A stretch of 64,000 bases of DNA, from positions 1 to 64,000 of the forward strand of contig BRYA01000191.1 of NCBI GenBank assembly GCA_030267965.1, read 5' to 3'. This DNA is from Triparma columacea. Its lineage: Eukaryota > Sar > Bolidophyceae > Parmales > Triparmaceae. The translations under genes and the position numbers were made by a program. This document shows positions 34,772 through 45,166 of this stretch, in pieces (position 1 is the first letter of the stretch; every line of letters starts with the position of its first letter). The notes below the pieces were generated by a model. That model was given only the letters and a program-made list of their open reading frames with translations. It searched no databases and was not told where the DNA came from.

Positions 34772-36088
34772 TTAAGGAATCGGTTCGCCGATAGCCCCAC
34801 CACCGTACCACTCTTTCGGAACAGCATCATTAGCAAAGATCGGGTTGCGATTCTTCATATGAACTCTGTCAATTTCCCACAAAAGGTCGCGGTCAAGGGG
34901 CTGTTGGTCAGCCTTCGCCGCCCACGTCAGAGTTTCTCTTAACTGTTCGAGATTAGAGTGCCCCAGCAAGAGCGTTGAGATACCTTCACGTTCAGCTGCC
35001 CACCTTACCGATAATTCCCCCAAGGACATACCCGCCTGCTTCGCTAGTCTGTCGTATTCGATTATGGCTGACTTGGCGGGGGGACTCTGGTATCGATAAA
35101 GCGTCTGCCCCCAACCCCTCGTGTCCATTCTACCACGTTGTTTTCTCTGGAGAGGGTTAGGATCACTCATGTACTTGCCTGTTAGCATTCCCCCAGCGAG
35201 CACGTTGTATGCCATGAAACCGACGTTCTCGTTGAAGGGGGAAGCAGCCTCGAGGACACCGTTCTCGCAGGACTTGCGGTCGAGGAGGGAAAAATCACCT
35301 TGGAAAGCTGCGGGGGGAGTCAGGCCCATCTGCTTCGCGGTCACGCAGCATTTAGTTAACCCGTAAGCAGAGTCGTTACACAGACCCCAACTTCGGATCT
35401 TTCCCTTCTTTATCATTTTGTCCATCGTAACACAGAGCTCCTCGAAGGTTATCTGACGGCGGTACTCTCCGGCGTAGTTGTATTGGAGGGACTGGCCCCA
35501 GTTAGACTGAGGCTGGTAGCGCTGAGGCCAGTGGAGCAGGTAGCAGTCTACATAATCGGTCTGGAGCCTTTTCAGTGAGCCATCGAGGTCCTTCTCGATA
35601 TTCTTCGGTGAGACGTTTGTCGCCCCGGTTATTTTCGTAGCTATCGTCATCGTTTTACGATCGATCGATCTGCTCCTCATCCAGTTTCCGATCGTCACCT
35701 CGGTCTGACCCTCAGGCGAGCCTAAACCGGACGGGATGGGATACTGCTCCGCAGTATCAATTGTTCTGACTCCGGCCTCGTAAGCAACGTCAAGGAGCTG
35801 GAAACACGCAGACTCGTCAGGCGCATTGTAGTCTGTAGACACCCATCGCTGCGTGCCTAGAGCGATGCTTGATACTTGGACATTGGACGAGCCGAGGGTG
35901 CGCTGAGAAATGCTGAGAGGATTGTTGTTGGGAGGCTTCGGCTGCTCAGAATCTGCAGCATCTGCGGAGCGGTCGAAACCAAAGAAGGACCCAAAACTGG
36001 CCGACGCTTGAAAGAGAGAGCGGCGATCAAACGCAGGAGTGCGCGCACCGCCAGTGGCCAGGAACAATACAGCGAAGGGGAAGATCAT
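34772..36088 (-). CDS. Aldo/keto reductase, probably organelle-targeted
   Basis: Single exon, 438 aa from MIFPFAVLF, the first ATG. AKR TIM-barrel with the catalytic set in place: Asp and Tyr in RTIDTAEQYPIP, Lys in IATKIT, His in CYLLHWPQRY; the C-terminal cofactor segment reads STLLLGHSNLEQLRE. Closest in style to Tas/YajO-type AKRs, which use NADPH to reduce carbonyl substrates. The first about 65 residues are extra: a hydrophobic signal peptide, then an RR/S/F-rich stretch (DRRSLFQASASFGSFF), which resembles the bipartite plastid presequence of algae with complex plastids. Plastid location is inference. Confidence 0.88.
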   Translation of the reverse strand: MIFPFAVLFLATGGARTPAFDRRSLFQASASFGSFFGFDRSADAADSEQPKPPNNNPLSISQRTLGSSNVQVSSIALGTQRWVSTDYNAPDESACFQLLDVAYEAGVRTIDTAEQYPIPSGLGSPEGQTEVTIGNWMRSRSIDRKTMTIATKITGATNVSPKNIEKDLDGSLKRLQTDYVDCYLLHWPQRYQPQSNWGQSLQYNYAGEYRRQITFEELCVTMDKMIKKGKIRSWGLCNDSAYGLTKCCVTAKQMGLTPPAAFQGDFSLLDRKSCENGVLEAASPFNENVGFMAYNVLAGGMLTGKYMSDPNPLQRKQRGRMDTRGWGQTLYRYQSPPAKSAIIEYDRLAKQAGMSLGELSVRWAAEREGISTLLLGHSNLEQLRETLTWAAKADQQPLDRDLLWEIDRVHMKNRNPIFANDAVPKEWYGGGAIGEPIP

Positions 36089-36335
36089 GGCGATGTGGTC
36101 CAAAGAGCCTCAATTACTGGTAGATATACGGTGGTAGTAGTGGTAGGGCGCGAGGTTTGCTCAAGGATGAGCGTGTAGAGGGCGAAATACGAGAAGATGA
36201 AAATAAGCCAAAATCCAAAAAGAAAAGATATCTCCTTATCTCCATCTTCTCATCTTCTCATCTTCTCCCATTAAAATTTCACATTCCAAACACACACATA
36301 AATACCCATATACACACAATATAAGTACCCCAGTC

Positions 36336-39300
36336 ATGACGATATTGTCAACAAAGGTAAGAAAAGGCACAGAAAAGGCTGACAAGAGCCTTCGAGCGTC
36401 ACCACTCCCAAACCTTTTGTCCTCATTTTACAATCACTTTAACCTCATTTATAACTCATACAACACATATCAATCAATTTATACTAAATCAACACACTCT
36501 AAACACCACAAAACAGGTACAATTCATCTCAATCTCCTGTACAGCCTCCCTCCCGATAGGTCACACCCTCCATGTAACCCTCCCTTCAGAATCAGCCTCA
36601 GTATCACCCCTCCGTCCTCCCCCCTCCCTCGCCTCCGGTGCCTCCGCCGTCCGTACCCTCGAGCTCGTAACAACTCCCAGTACTTACCCTGTATGGACGA
36701 CCCCCCGTCCTCTTGTTGTGGGAAGCTGTACGAAGGAAACCACGGTATTCAACTACAGGTACTGCGTTAGGACAACGAGCGGGGAAGGGGTCAGGTGGGA
36801 GGGGGAGAACATTAGCCAGACTACGGGGGGAGTCATCATCAACCCAGACGAGGAGGTGAGATGGGGGAGGGGGGGGATGGGCTTCTTGCGAACGTGATTG
36901 ACATTTATCGGGATGGAAATAAATCGATGGAAATTAATCGAGATGGAAATTAATCGCGCAAGATAGCTTCAAGATATAACATTACTCCTCCGGATTCCTC
37001 CAATACACTCTCACCCCACCAATACACTCTCACCCCACAACCCACCTCCCATCCCATCTACCCCCCACCAGGGCATCCTGCCCCTTTCCAAGACTGGCCG
37101 AATCGGTCGCAAAGTTGTAAAATTCCGCTCCCTTGAGGTCGGGGGTTCCTCCGCCGGCTCCAGCAACCTGAACATCAATGACGTATTCGAGGACGGTTTC
37201 AGCAGCGAGGTGGTCGACAACACGGCGCAGGCTTACAACGACCTGCACCTGGTGCCCAGCCCCAAGGCGAGCAGCAAGGGCAGTTCCGGATTTTTCAAAT
37301 CCCAGCCCTCCCCCTCCTCCGAGCAGGACCGCCCGGAAGGCCTGTTCCTCATCTGCTACCACCTCCCGGTATCCGTGAAGAAGGACCCAGCCACGGGCTC
37401 GTGGACGTGCATCTGGAAGAACTCGCTCATCGCCAAGAGCGAGGGGAGCGTCAGCGACTCCGTGCCGACCTACTGGGTTGGGGGGCTGAACCTTCCGGAC
37501 ACGACAGAGAGTGAGAGGATAGAGATCACGGAAGCCCTGAAGGAAATGAACTGCTTCCCCATCTTCATCCCTGCCGCTACCCACCAGAACCACTACATCG
37601 GCATGTGCAAGCAGGTCTTCTGGCCAGCCTTCCACAACATTGACCTCCTCGACCTCTCCGCCAGCGGTTACGGGAACATCGGGAAGACCGCAGGCAACGC
37701 CTCCCCCCGCCCCGAAGCCACCCCCCACTCCGCCTGGGACCAGGTCAGGATCCAGAAGGACTGGTGGGACGCGTACACCGAGGTGAACCACATGTTCCTG
37801 GAGGAGATCTCAAAGCACCTCCGACCAAACGACACCGCATGGATACACGACTACCACCTCGCCCTCCTACCCAAGCTCCTCGAGGACTCTGAGCTTAAGA
37901 AGTTCGGCCACAGGCAGACGAACTCCGTATTCTTCCTCCACATCCCCTTCCCTACGTCCCAGATCTTCCGGGAGCTTGAGTGCGGTGACAAGATCCTCGA
38001 GGGAATCCTCTCAGCCGACGTCGTCGGATTCCACACATTCGACTACGCCCGCCACTTCCTGAACGCCTGCAAGCGCATAATGGGCCTAAGCTACGAGTCA
38101 AAGTTCGGGGGTTTAATCGGACTACAGTACCAGGGTAGGACCGTCATGGTCACCACATCACACGTTAGCATCGAACCGAGCAGACTTACCGCTAGCCTAA
38201 GGTGCGAGGGTGTGAGCGAGGAGGCGGAGGGAATAAGGGGGAGGCATAAGGGGAAGCTGATAATCGCGGGCATCGACCTGGCGCAGAGATTGAGCGGGGT
38301 TACACTTAAGTTCCTGGCGTACGAAAACTTGCTGGACGACTACCCGGTGTACCAGAAGAGGGTGGTGCTGCTGCAGAGATGCTTTACTACGGATACGAGA
38401 CTGGAGGATGAGGTGAGAAAAGGAGAGGGAAAAGGGAAAAGGGACAGGGGAGAGCAAATGGAAAAAAACAAAACAAAAAATACAACTCTCTAATCTTCGC
38501 CAATTCGCTTCCCCCCCCAATGCTTCCCCATCCCTCCCCACTCCCTCACCCGCAGGAGAAAACTCTCAATACCATCCGAAGGATCGTAGCCAGGATCAAG
38601 AGGAAGTTCGGGGAGGACTGCATCGACTACGAGGAGGCGTCCTCGTTCTCCATGGACTCGAGGGTGGCCATCTGGAAGAGCTCCGACGTTTACCTTGGGT
38701 CGGCCATCCGAGAGGGTCTCAACCTCATGCCCCTCGAGTACGTTTACTGCAAGCAGGACGACCCCGGGGCCGTCGTGATGTCCGAGTTCTCAGCGGCCTG
38801 CAACATCCTAAACGGGGCTCTTAGGGTTAACCCGTTCGACGCGCAGGAGACTGCGAACGTCATCGACGTAGCCCTGAAGATGGAGTCGTCTGAGAAGCAG
38901 AAGCGCATGAGGAGGGACATAGACTTCGTCAGCTCCAGGACCGCGAGCTCTTGGTCAAAGCACATCCTCAAGGACCTCAAGGACGCGGTGAAGGCGACGC
39001 AGGGGAACGGGGGGGGAGGGGCGCCGGAGAGCTGGGTGAGCGAGGGGGAGGTGTCGACGATAACGCACATCAACGTCGCCAACGTGGTTTCGGCGTACAA
39101 GGCCACGGAGAAGAGGGTCATCATCTGCGACTACGGGGGGACCATACTCTCAAAGGAGTCGGCGTCTAAATACCTGAAGAAGGACATCAGCGCGACGAGC
39201 GGGAGGGTCCCGAGGAAGGAGATAATGGACGCCCTCCGGAGCCTCTGCGGCGACCCCAATACCACAGTCTTTGTGGTTAGCGGGGTCAACAGGAGGGAGC

Positions 39301-40187
39301 TAGAGAACGCACTGGGGGACGTCGAGGGGCTGGGGCTGGCGGCAAGCAACGGGGCGTGCTTCGCCATGCCGGCGGAGAAGGGTGGGAAGAGGGAGTGGCA
39401 GGCGTTCCAGTTTGGGGTGGACTGGGAGAAGGTTAAGGCCGTGGCGCTACCTATCATGTCCAAGTACGCGGCGAGGACGAACGGGTCGTCGCTGAAGATG
39501 CTGGACCTGAGCATCAGCTGGAGCTTCTTCAGCTGCGACCCGGAGTGGGGGAAGATCCAGGCCGAGCACATTGTGCCTGAGCTCACTGAGAAACTCACGG
39601 ACCTAGGAGTGCAGGTCGTCACCCTCAAGGGACAGGTCGAGATCGTTCCGATCGCCCTGAACAAGGGCATGGTGACGAAGCGCATCCTCAAGGAGGTCGC
39701 CGCTAAGGAGGGTCAGTACCCCCAGTTCCTCCTCGCCGTCGGTGACGACAAGAGCGACGAGCCAATGTTCGAGAGCGTCTTCAGCTTCCTGGCCGAGCAG
39801 GCCTCCGAGGGCCAAGACGACGGCCAGCTAAGCGTCGCCCCCCTCCCCTCCCGGCGCAGCTCCACCGCGTCCTCAACAGACTCCTCTACCCCAGTGATAA
39901 GCGTAGCCAGCCCGAACATTAGGAGGCTGAGCAAGGCGGACCCGCAGCTCAACATGCCTCGGTTCAAACCTGGGGAACCGCAGTACGCGTACACGGTAAC
40001 GGTGGGTAAGAAAGGGTCGACGATCGCGAGCGAGTACCTCCATAGCAGCAGAGAAGTAGAAACGCTACTCACGCTACTGGGACAGAAGGAGGGGGAGGGA
40101 GGGGGGAGGAGGGGAATAGGGAAGAGAGGGGGGAGCGGGAGCTGGGATAAATCGCACCAGGTGGACTCGAGCTTTTACGACCTGTAA
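36336..40187 (+). CDS. TPS: CBM20 - trehalose-6-phosphate synthase/phosphatase, degenerate active sites
   Basis: Exons 36336-36356 (7 codons), 36517-36855, 37072-38412 and 38556-40187; all phase 0; 1,110 aa. Exon 2 encodes a starch-binding CBM20-like domain (GHTLHVTL, YPVW, VFNYRYCVRT, VRWEGENIS). Then comes a GT20 domain (WIHDYHLALLPKLL, HIPFPTSQIFREL, ADVVGFHTFDYARHF) and a HAD-type TPP domain. Key catalytic positions are changed: the family motif GVDRLDYIKG is GIDLAQRLSG, losing the phosphate-binding Arg and Lys, and the HAD motif DYDGT is DYGGT near residue 759, losing the second Asp. This pattern matches the non-catalytic, regulatory class II TPS proteins of plants. Likely role: sensing or binding sugar phosphate and starch-like glucan (inference). 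Confidence 0.88.
36896..37039. repeat. Short tandem repeats inside TPS intron
   Basis: The third exon's preceding intron (36856-37071) contains three GATGGAAAT-AATCG units around 36912-36960 and a duplicated CCAATACACTCTCACCCCA unit around 37000-37040. They show local slippage within an intron and have no visible coding role. Confidence 0.65.
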
Positions 40188-40345
40188 AGTTAAAAGAAAT
40201 ACAGTAAAAAAGTAAAGAGCGTGAAAACGTATCACCTAATTTTACACACACACACATACACACCGAATGACACCTCCAACGCTGCCTCATCGCCGGGGCG
40301 CAGCGCCTTGCGCTACTTGTTTTGGCGGGCTAGTTCATTTTTTGT

Positions 40346-40938
40346 TCATGCCTTTGCCTCCGCTGCGTAGGTGAAAATTTTAACTCTGTTCAAGTACTTG
40401 TCCTCGCACTCCCTCCACTCCCTCCAGTACGTGTAGTATCCGTTGCTCTTGACCCTGAGGCACTTGAAGAACTGGTTCGACTTCCATCTCTCCGGTGCGT
40501 CGTAAGCCGCGCAATACTCGTCGATGGAACGCCAGCCGGCGCACTGGAGACGGTACTGCTCCTCGACGGAGGGGTTCCAGACGGAGGCGCGACGTATTCC
40601 GGTGGGCTTGCGGACTATTGGCGTCTCGGGGACCTCGGATTTTGACTGAACCTTGGACCTAGGTGCGGGGGAATGGGAGGACAGGTTTTTACGGTTAGAA
40701 AAGGAAGAAGGAACCTGATAAAAGAGGGGTCTCCGGGACTCAAGGAGCGCGGGAAGGTAGGGACTCACTCTCCGCCTCTCGTAGGCTTGCTCTCCGCCAC
40801 CCTAGAAACCTTGGGCAAGGAGGTGAGCTTGGCATCCCTGACCCCAGCCCGATTCTGCCCCGAGGGACGCCTCTGAGAGCTCTTTGGCTGAGCCCTTCCG
40901 ATAGAAGAACCGGACATTGATAAACCTGAGATTTCCAT
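40346..40938 (-). CDS. Hypothetical protein (160 aa)
   Basis: Exons 40938-40769 and 40658-40346, a 110-bp intron with GTGAGT donor and CTAACC branch-like site, phase 2 junction. The N-terminal half is Ser/Arg/Gln-rich and disordered. The second half is a compact Trp/Tyr/Cys-rich stretch (GWRSIDEYCAAY, GYYTYWREWRECEDKYLN), perhaps a small conserved domain. No family recognised. It is divergent from BBS4 with 280 bp between start codons, and it is tempting to look for a ciliary link, but nothing in the sequence proves that. Confidence 0.65.
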
Positions 40939-41218
40939 TGTACACTTCGATCTCTTCTCTTACGAATTTAGCCGCCGTTTAAAACCAACAGACTAACGAA
41001 TAAAAAATTTCGACTTCGGCTGCTTCGGCGAATGAAACTCAGATATTCAAAGTTAGTTGATTTTCCTTCCCCAAGGATTAGTTTACGAGAGCACTCTTTT
41101 CACGCTTGCACAGACTTGGTGGTTCGTCGCCCACTCATTGTTTCATTTTCCTATCCCCTTGCCCTCCTTCTACCCTCCCACCCTCCCCCCCCCTTCGCTC
41201 AAAAAAGCAAGTTTCAAT

Positions 41219-42481
41219 ATGAACCCCTCCCATCTCACCACCCACCCCTTAAATAACACGACCCTCCGTGAGCGGAGGAACTGGTACATTCACATGTGTT
41301 ATGTGCGACAGGACTACGCTGAATGCCTGAAGGTGGTCGAGGAGGAGCTCCAGGCTTGCAATGGGCTGTGTGAGTATCCGATCTACGTCAAGGCTCTGAT
41401 TATGCGGCACCAGGGCAAGATCAAAGAGTCGCTGAAATTCTTTCAGGCTGCGACGTGCCTGAGCCCCCACAACGTGCTGAACTTGAAGCAGGTGGCGAGA
41501 TGCCTCTTTCTGCTTGGCAAGTGGCTCGCCGCTGTGGACGTGTACGAGGAGTGCCAGAAGATTGGGTTCGAGGACTGGGAGATATGGCACAACAAGGGTC
41601 TCTGCTTCATGTACCTCAAGGACTACGATAACGCCATAGACTGCTTTGAGAGGGCCAATGACGTTCAGAGGCACGACGCTACGTACATGCAGCTCGGGAA
41701 GGTTTACCAGCTGCTCGAAGACTTCAAGATGGCGCTGAGAGTATACAAGGAGGCCATCGACTTCAGCCCGCAGAACTCGGAGATCCTTACGACGCTTGGT
41801 CTCATGTATTTGAGCATGGGGGAGAATCAGAAGGCCTTTGACCATCTCGGGAATAGCCTGGCCCACGACCCCCTCGACGCCAAGACGATTGTCGCGGCAG
41901 CGAGCATCATCCAGGACAATCAGGACATGGACGTCGCCCTCATGAAGTACAGGGTGGCAGCCGTAAAGACCCCCAACAGTGCCCAACTTTGGAACAACAT
42001 AGGAATGTGCTTCTTCGGGAAGAGCCCTCAACCCAAGTACGTGGCGGCAGTGGCGTGCCTGAAGAAGGCGCTCTACTTGGACCCGTTCGAGTGGATCATC
42101 AGCTACAACCTCGGCCTGGTTCACCTTAAAAAGGAGCAATTCGCCTCCGCCTTCCACTTCTTCTCGTCGTCAATTAACCTCAAACCCGACTTCGCGGCGA
42201 CGTACATGTACCTGGCAATCACCCTTGCAAGGTTGGACGACTTCGACAACTCCTGCTCGGCGTACAAGAAGTCGATTGACCTTGACCCCAAGGACTCCAC
42301 CACGAGGTTGAACTACGCCATCACACTGTACAACAACGACGAGACGGAAATGGCGCAGGAACAGTTTAAGCTGTTCGAGGAACTCTTTCGGGGGGGGGAG
42401 GACGACGAGGACGTCGACGAGGAGATGGAGCTACAGAAAAACATGTTGAAACAAGCCCTGGCGGCAGCTTTAGAAGACTAG
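41219..42481 (+). CDS. BBS4: Bardet-Biedl syndrome 4 protein, TPR
   Basis: Single exon, 420 aa from MNPSHLTTH. Consecutive TPR repeats match BBS4 along the whole length: ERRNWYIHMCYVRQDYAEC, GLCEYPIYVKALI, NLKQVARCLFLLGKW, QNSEILTTLGLMYLSMG, LWNNIGMCFFGK, KYVAAVACLKKALYLDP and YNLGLVHLKKEQFASAFHF. It ends in an acidic segment. BBS4 is a BBSome subunit that moves membrane cargo through cilia, so the organism has a flagellated stage. An upstream frame without ATG is untranslated or part of a 5' UTR intron (it contains a TTCGCTC run). Confidence 0.93.
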   Translation: MNPSHLTTHPLNNTTLRERRNWYIHMCYVRQDYAECLKVVEEELQACNGLCEYPIYVKALIMRHQGKIKESLKFFQAATCLSPHNVLNLKQVARCLFLLGKWLAAVDVYEECQKIGFEDWEIWHNKGLCFMYLKDYDNAIDCFERANDVQRHDATYMQLGKVYQLLEDFKMALRVYKEAIDFSPQNSEILTTLGLMYLSMGENQKAFDHLGNSLAHDPLDAKTIVAAASIIQDNQDMDVALMKYRVAAVKTPNSAQLWNNIGMCFFGKSPQPKYVAAVACLKKALYLDPFEWIISYNLGLVHLKKEQFASAFHFFSSSINLKPDFAATYMYLAITLARLDDFDNSCSAYKKSIDLDPKDSTTRLNYAITLYNNDETEMAQEQFKLFEELFRGGEDDEDVDEEMELQKNMLKQALAAALED

Positions 42482-42656
42482 GGCGCACGAACAGAAGTAC
42501 AGGCAGACAACTGTTGCGTTTTATATAGAATGTATAGAAGCAAATTTATTTCTTTGCCCCCCGCCCCCTCTTCATTTGAGGGGAAATATAATCTGAGGTC
42601 AGAGCAGGTCACAGAAGAAGCGAGAATCCTTGCTCTGAGCCAGGATCAAAATTGAA

Positions 42657-44300
42657 ATGAAGTTCCTCTTCCTCCTACCCGCGATTGCGTTCGGGGCACA
42701 CATCCGAGAAACTCGCGATTCCATCCCTGCGAATTGGGTGGAGAGCGGAAAGCCCTCTTCGTCCCAAAACATCAATCTCACAGTCATGCTGAGATTGTCC
42801 GATAGGCAGTTCCAGGAGATTGAGAGTGAGTTTCTGAGCCGCTCTGACCCGCGCAGCGCTAACTTCGGACAGTGGCTGTCGAACGAGGAGGTTCATTCCC
42901 TAACAGCGCCCGAGCAAGTGTCCGTTGATGCTGTAATGAACTACTTTACCGAAATGGGAGCTGCCCCAGTTGCAAGGACCTCAAACTCTGACACCATCAC
43001 GGTGTCCGTCCCCTTCGAGACCGCCGAGAAGCTTCTAGACACCACGTACTCTTCCTACAAGCACACCGGAACCGGCGATGTCATCCACAGGGCCCAGCAG
43101 TATTCTCTCCCAGACGAGCTTCACGACCACGTTGCCCTCGTTGGCCCTACCACAAGATTTCCCACCCCGTCCCTCGCGCAAAAGTCCGCCACTCCTTCCA
43201 CCTCTGTTGGATCTTACAACACACCCTCCAACCTTCGCTCTTTGTATTCTGTTGGTGACACTCTTGGAGGCACTGCTGAGAACAACAAGCAGGCCGTGAC
43301 CGCCTTCCTCGGTCAGTACTACTCCGAGTCTGACCTCGAAAAGTTCTTCGAGACCCAGTTCCCCGAGGGCGCCGACACCCCAATCAAGCTCGTAGGCGAC
43401 GCCACGACGGGGAGGGCCGGAATCGAGTCCATGCTTGACATTGAATACATGCCCGCCATGGGCGCCCTCAACCCCACGGAGTTCTGGGGTTTCAGCGGGG
43501 CGTCCCCCATCGACGACGCCGACGAGCCCTTCCTCACCTGGCTTTACACCGTCAGCAATACCACGGACGAGGACGTCCCTCTTGTGTTCTCAACTTCCTA
43601 CGGAGAGGACGAGACCGCCGAGGTTCCCACGGATTACGCGGATCGCATTAACGTCGAGTTCATGAAGGCGGGTCTTCGCGGTATCTCCATCCTCTTCGCC
43701 TCCGGTGACAGCGGGGCAGCGTCCGACTCGGGAACCTGCCCCGATGACAGGTTCATGCCAATGTGGCCTGCAGGGAGCCCTTACGTTACGGCGGTAGGAG
43801 GGACGAGTGGGGGGAAGATGCCGGAGGAGGCATGGAGCGGATCGAGCGGTGGCTTCTCCGACGTTTTCCCCGCCCCCTCCTGGCAGGTCGACGCGACCTC
43901 GTCCTATGCGGCCAACACTGATTCTGACATGCCACCCTCCTCCTACTTCAACAGCACCGGCCGCGGATTTCCGGACATCTCGGCGCAGGCTGTTGAGTAC
44001 CCAGTTGTCGTTAACGGGTTCACAACCCCCGTCGCTGGAACATCCTGTGCAACCCCCTGCGCGTCCGGTGTCTTTGGTCTTCTCAATGACGCTCGTCTAT
44101 CAGCCGGCAAGTCCTCTCTAGGTTTCCTCAACCAGATCCTCTACTCCAACCCCACGGCGCTCAACGACGTCACCGAGGGGGTACAGGGAGGGTGCGGAAG
44201 ACAGAGCGGATTCCCAGCAAAGGAGGGATGGGACGCGGTCACAGGACTAGGATCACCAAACTACGAGAAACTACTTGAAGTCGTTATGGCACTCCCCTAA
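42657..44300 (+). CDS. Sedolisin / tripeptidyl-peptidase I-like protease (S53), secreted
   Basis: Single exon, 547 aa. A signal peptide (MKFLFLLPAIAFGA) leads into a prodomain (LSDRQFQEIESEFL, SNEEV) and the S53 catalytic domain. Catalytic Glu and Asp lie in GIESMLDIEYM (E-x3-D), the oxyanion Asp in FASGDSGAA, and the Ser in AGTSCATP. The calcium site near the C-terminus shows DVTEG and GWDAVTGLGSPN. Length suits TPP1/CLN2-type acid peptidases, which remove tripeptides in lysosome-like vacuoles or outside the cell. The last five codons and the 3' flank are tandemly duplicated (see the repeat at 44282). Confidence 0.93.
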   Translation: MKFLFLLPAIAFGAHIRETRDSIPANWVESGKPSSSQNINLTVMLRLSDRQFQEIESEFLSRSDPRSANFGQWLSNEEVHSLTAPEQVSVDAVMNYFTEMGAAPVARTSNSDTITVSVPFETAEKLLDTTYSSYKHTGTGDVIHRAQQYSLPDELHDHVALVGPTTRFPTPSLAQKSATPSTSVGSYNTPSNLRSLYSVGDTLGGTAENNKQAVTAFLGQYYSESDLEKFFETQFPEGADTPIKLVGDATTGRAGIESMLDIEYMPAMGALNPTEFWGFSGASPIDDADEPFLTWLYTVSNTTDEDVPLVFSTSYGEDETAEVPTDYADRINVEFMKAGLRGISILFASGDSGAASDSGTCPDDRFMPMWPAGSPYVTAVGGTSGGKMPEEAWSGSSGGFSDVFPAPSWQVDATSSYAANTDSDMPPSSYFNSTGRGFPDISAQAVEYPVVVNGFTTPVAGTSCATPCASGVFGLLNDARLSAGKSSLGFLNQILYSNPTALNDVTEGVQGGCGRQSGFPAKEGWDAVTGLGSPNYEKLLEVVMALP

Positions 44301-44413
44301 TCGCATTACCCCCTTAAAGTAAATCTGATATTTATTTTGGAACAAGAAAATCTCGTTATGGCACTCCCCTAAACGCATTACCCCCTTAAAGTAAATCTGG
44401 GAACAAGAAAATC
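44282..44413. repeat. Tandem duplication of the sedolisin gene's 3' end
   Basis: Unit 1 (44282-44353, 72 bp) begins inside the gene at CGTTATGGCACTCCCCTAA, so it includes the codons for MALP and the stop. Unit 2 (44354-44413) repeats it with a 12-bp deletion and ends with the same AACAAGAAAATCT. Confidence 0.9.
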
Positions 44414-44462
44414 TGGTTCTTTTTGAACCCCGAAAAACGAAAACTTGCAAGAGGAATTCGAA

Positions 44463-44873
44463 ATGAGTTTCACTCCCCCCCCCCCTCACAAGCGCACAGG
44501 GTCCTTGTCTTGGGGTGACCCTCTCTCTGAGATCAGGTCAGGTCAAGCCGCCATGAACCGCGACATATTGAGGGAGAAACTTAACCTTCATTCACCTTCG
44601 AAAGGAACCGCTGGAGTTCCATCTTTAAAAGACCTAAAACAGACCTCTGTAAAGAAGAAGTCGTTAATTAAGGGTGAAGATAGTGAGAACGTTAGTCCTG
44701 ATATTGATTCAACTGAAGATTGTGTCTCTAAAGTGTCAGATGACAATAAAATCAATCAAAATGCTTCACCAAGTGCAACCGATATTTCTTTGCCTCCTGC
44801 TGTCACAAATACCACAGACAACCAAACGGATGAGGGGGGGGGGGAGTACAATGATACGAGGGGTGAATTCTAA
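44463..44873 (+). CDS. Hypothetical low-complexity protein (136 aa)
   Basis: Single frame from ATG (MSFTPPPPHKRTGSLSWGD) to TAA. Polar, Ser/Asp/Asn-rich, with Lys-rich patches (KKKSLIKGED). No domain, signal or membrane segment. Probably intrinsically disordered. The first 18 codons (proline run, TGSLSWGDP) look more constrained than the rest. It follows the sedolisin gene by 162 bp in the same direction. Real-gene status is uncertain. Confidence 0.45.
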   Translation: MSFTPPPPHKRTGSLSWGDPLSEIRSGQAAMNRDILREKLNLHSPSKGTAGVPSLKDLKQTSVKKKSLIKGEDSENVSPDIDSTEDCVSKVSDDNKINQNASPSATDISLPPAVTNTTDNQTDEGGGEYNDTRGEF

Positions 44874-45166
44874 GGCGAGATTTATATTTCGCTCTAACGT
44901 GTGGGGGGAAAAGGTTCTAACAAAAGGGTTAGAAATACTTGGGTCCAATGGATCAATGGCGTCTGCGTGCTGCGAGGGCGCGCTGTGTGTGGGCCCCTTT
45001 GTTGAAGCGGCTTCCCACACCTAGGCAGCGCCTTGGGGGGAGGGGGGTTTGGGTAGGTCAGGGAAGTTAGGTTTTTGAAACCTTTAGAGCAAGAAATGAA
45101 AACACACCCTCTATTTTTTCGTCTTACAACAAGCTGCTAGTTTCGCGTACTTTCAATCCATTAAAT

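Noticed and set aside
36600..36650. Frameshift in the TPS CBM20 exon
   Set aside because: Two frames looked partly plausible, but one frame runs unbroken from the acceptor at 36516 to the donor at 36856 and carries all domain motifs, so no shift is needed.
37030..37791. 253-codon minus-strand frame opposite TPS exon 3
   Set aside because: GC-rich codon bias of the TPS gene keeps the opposite strand open; no motif in its translation.
41249..42157. 302-codon minus-strand frame opposite BBS4
   Set aside because: Shadow of BBS4; no recognised domain, and BBS4 is conserved along its whole length.
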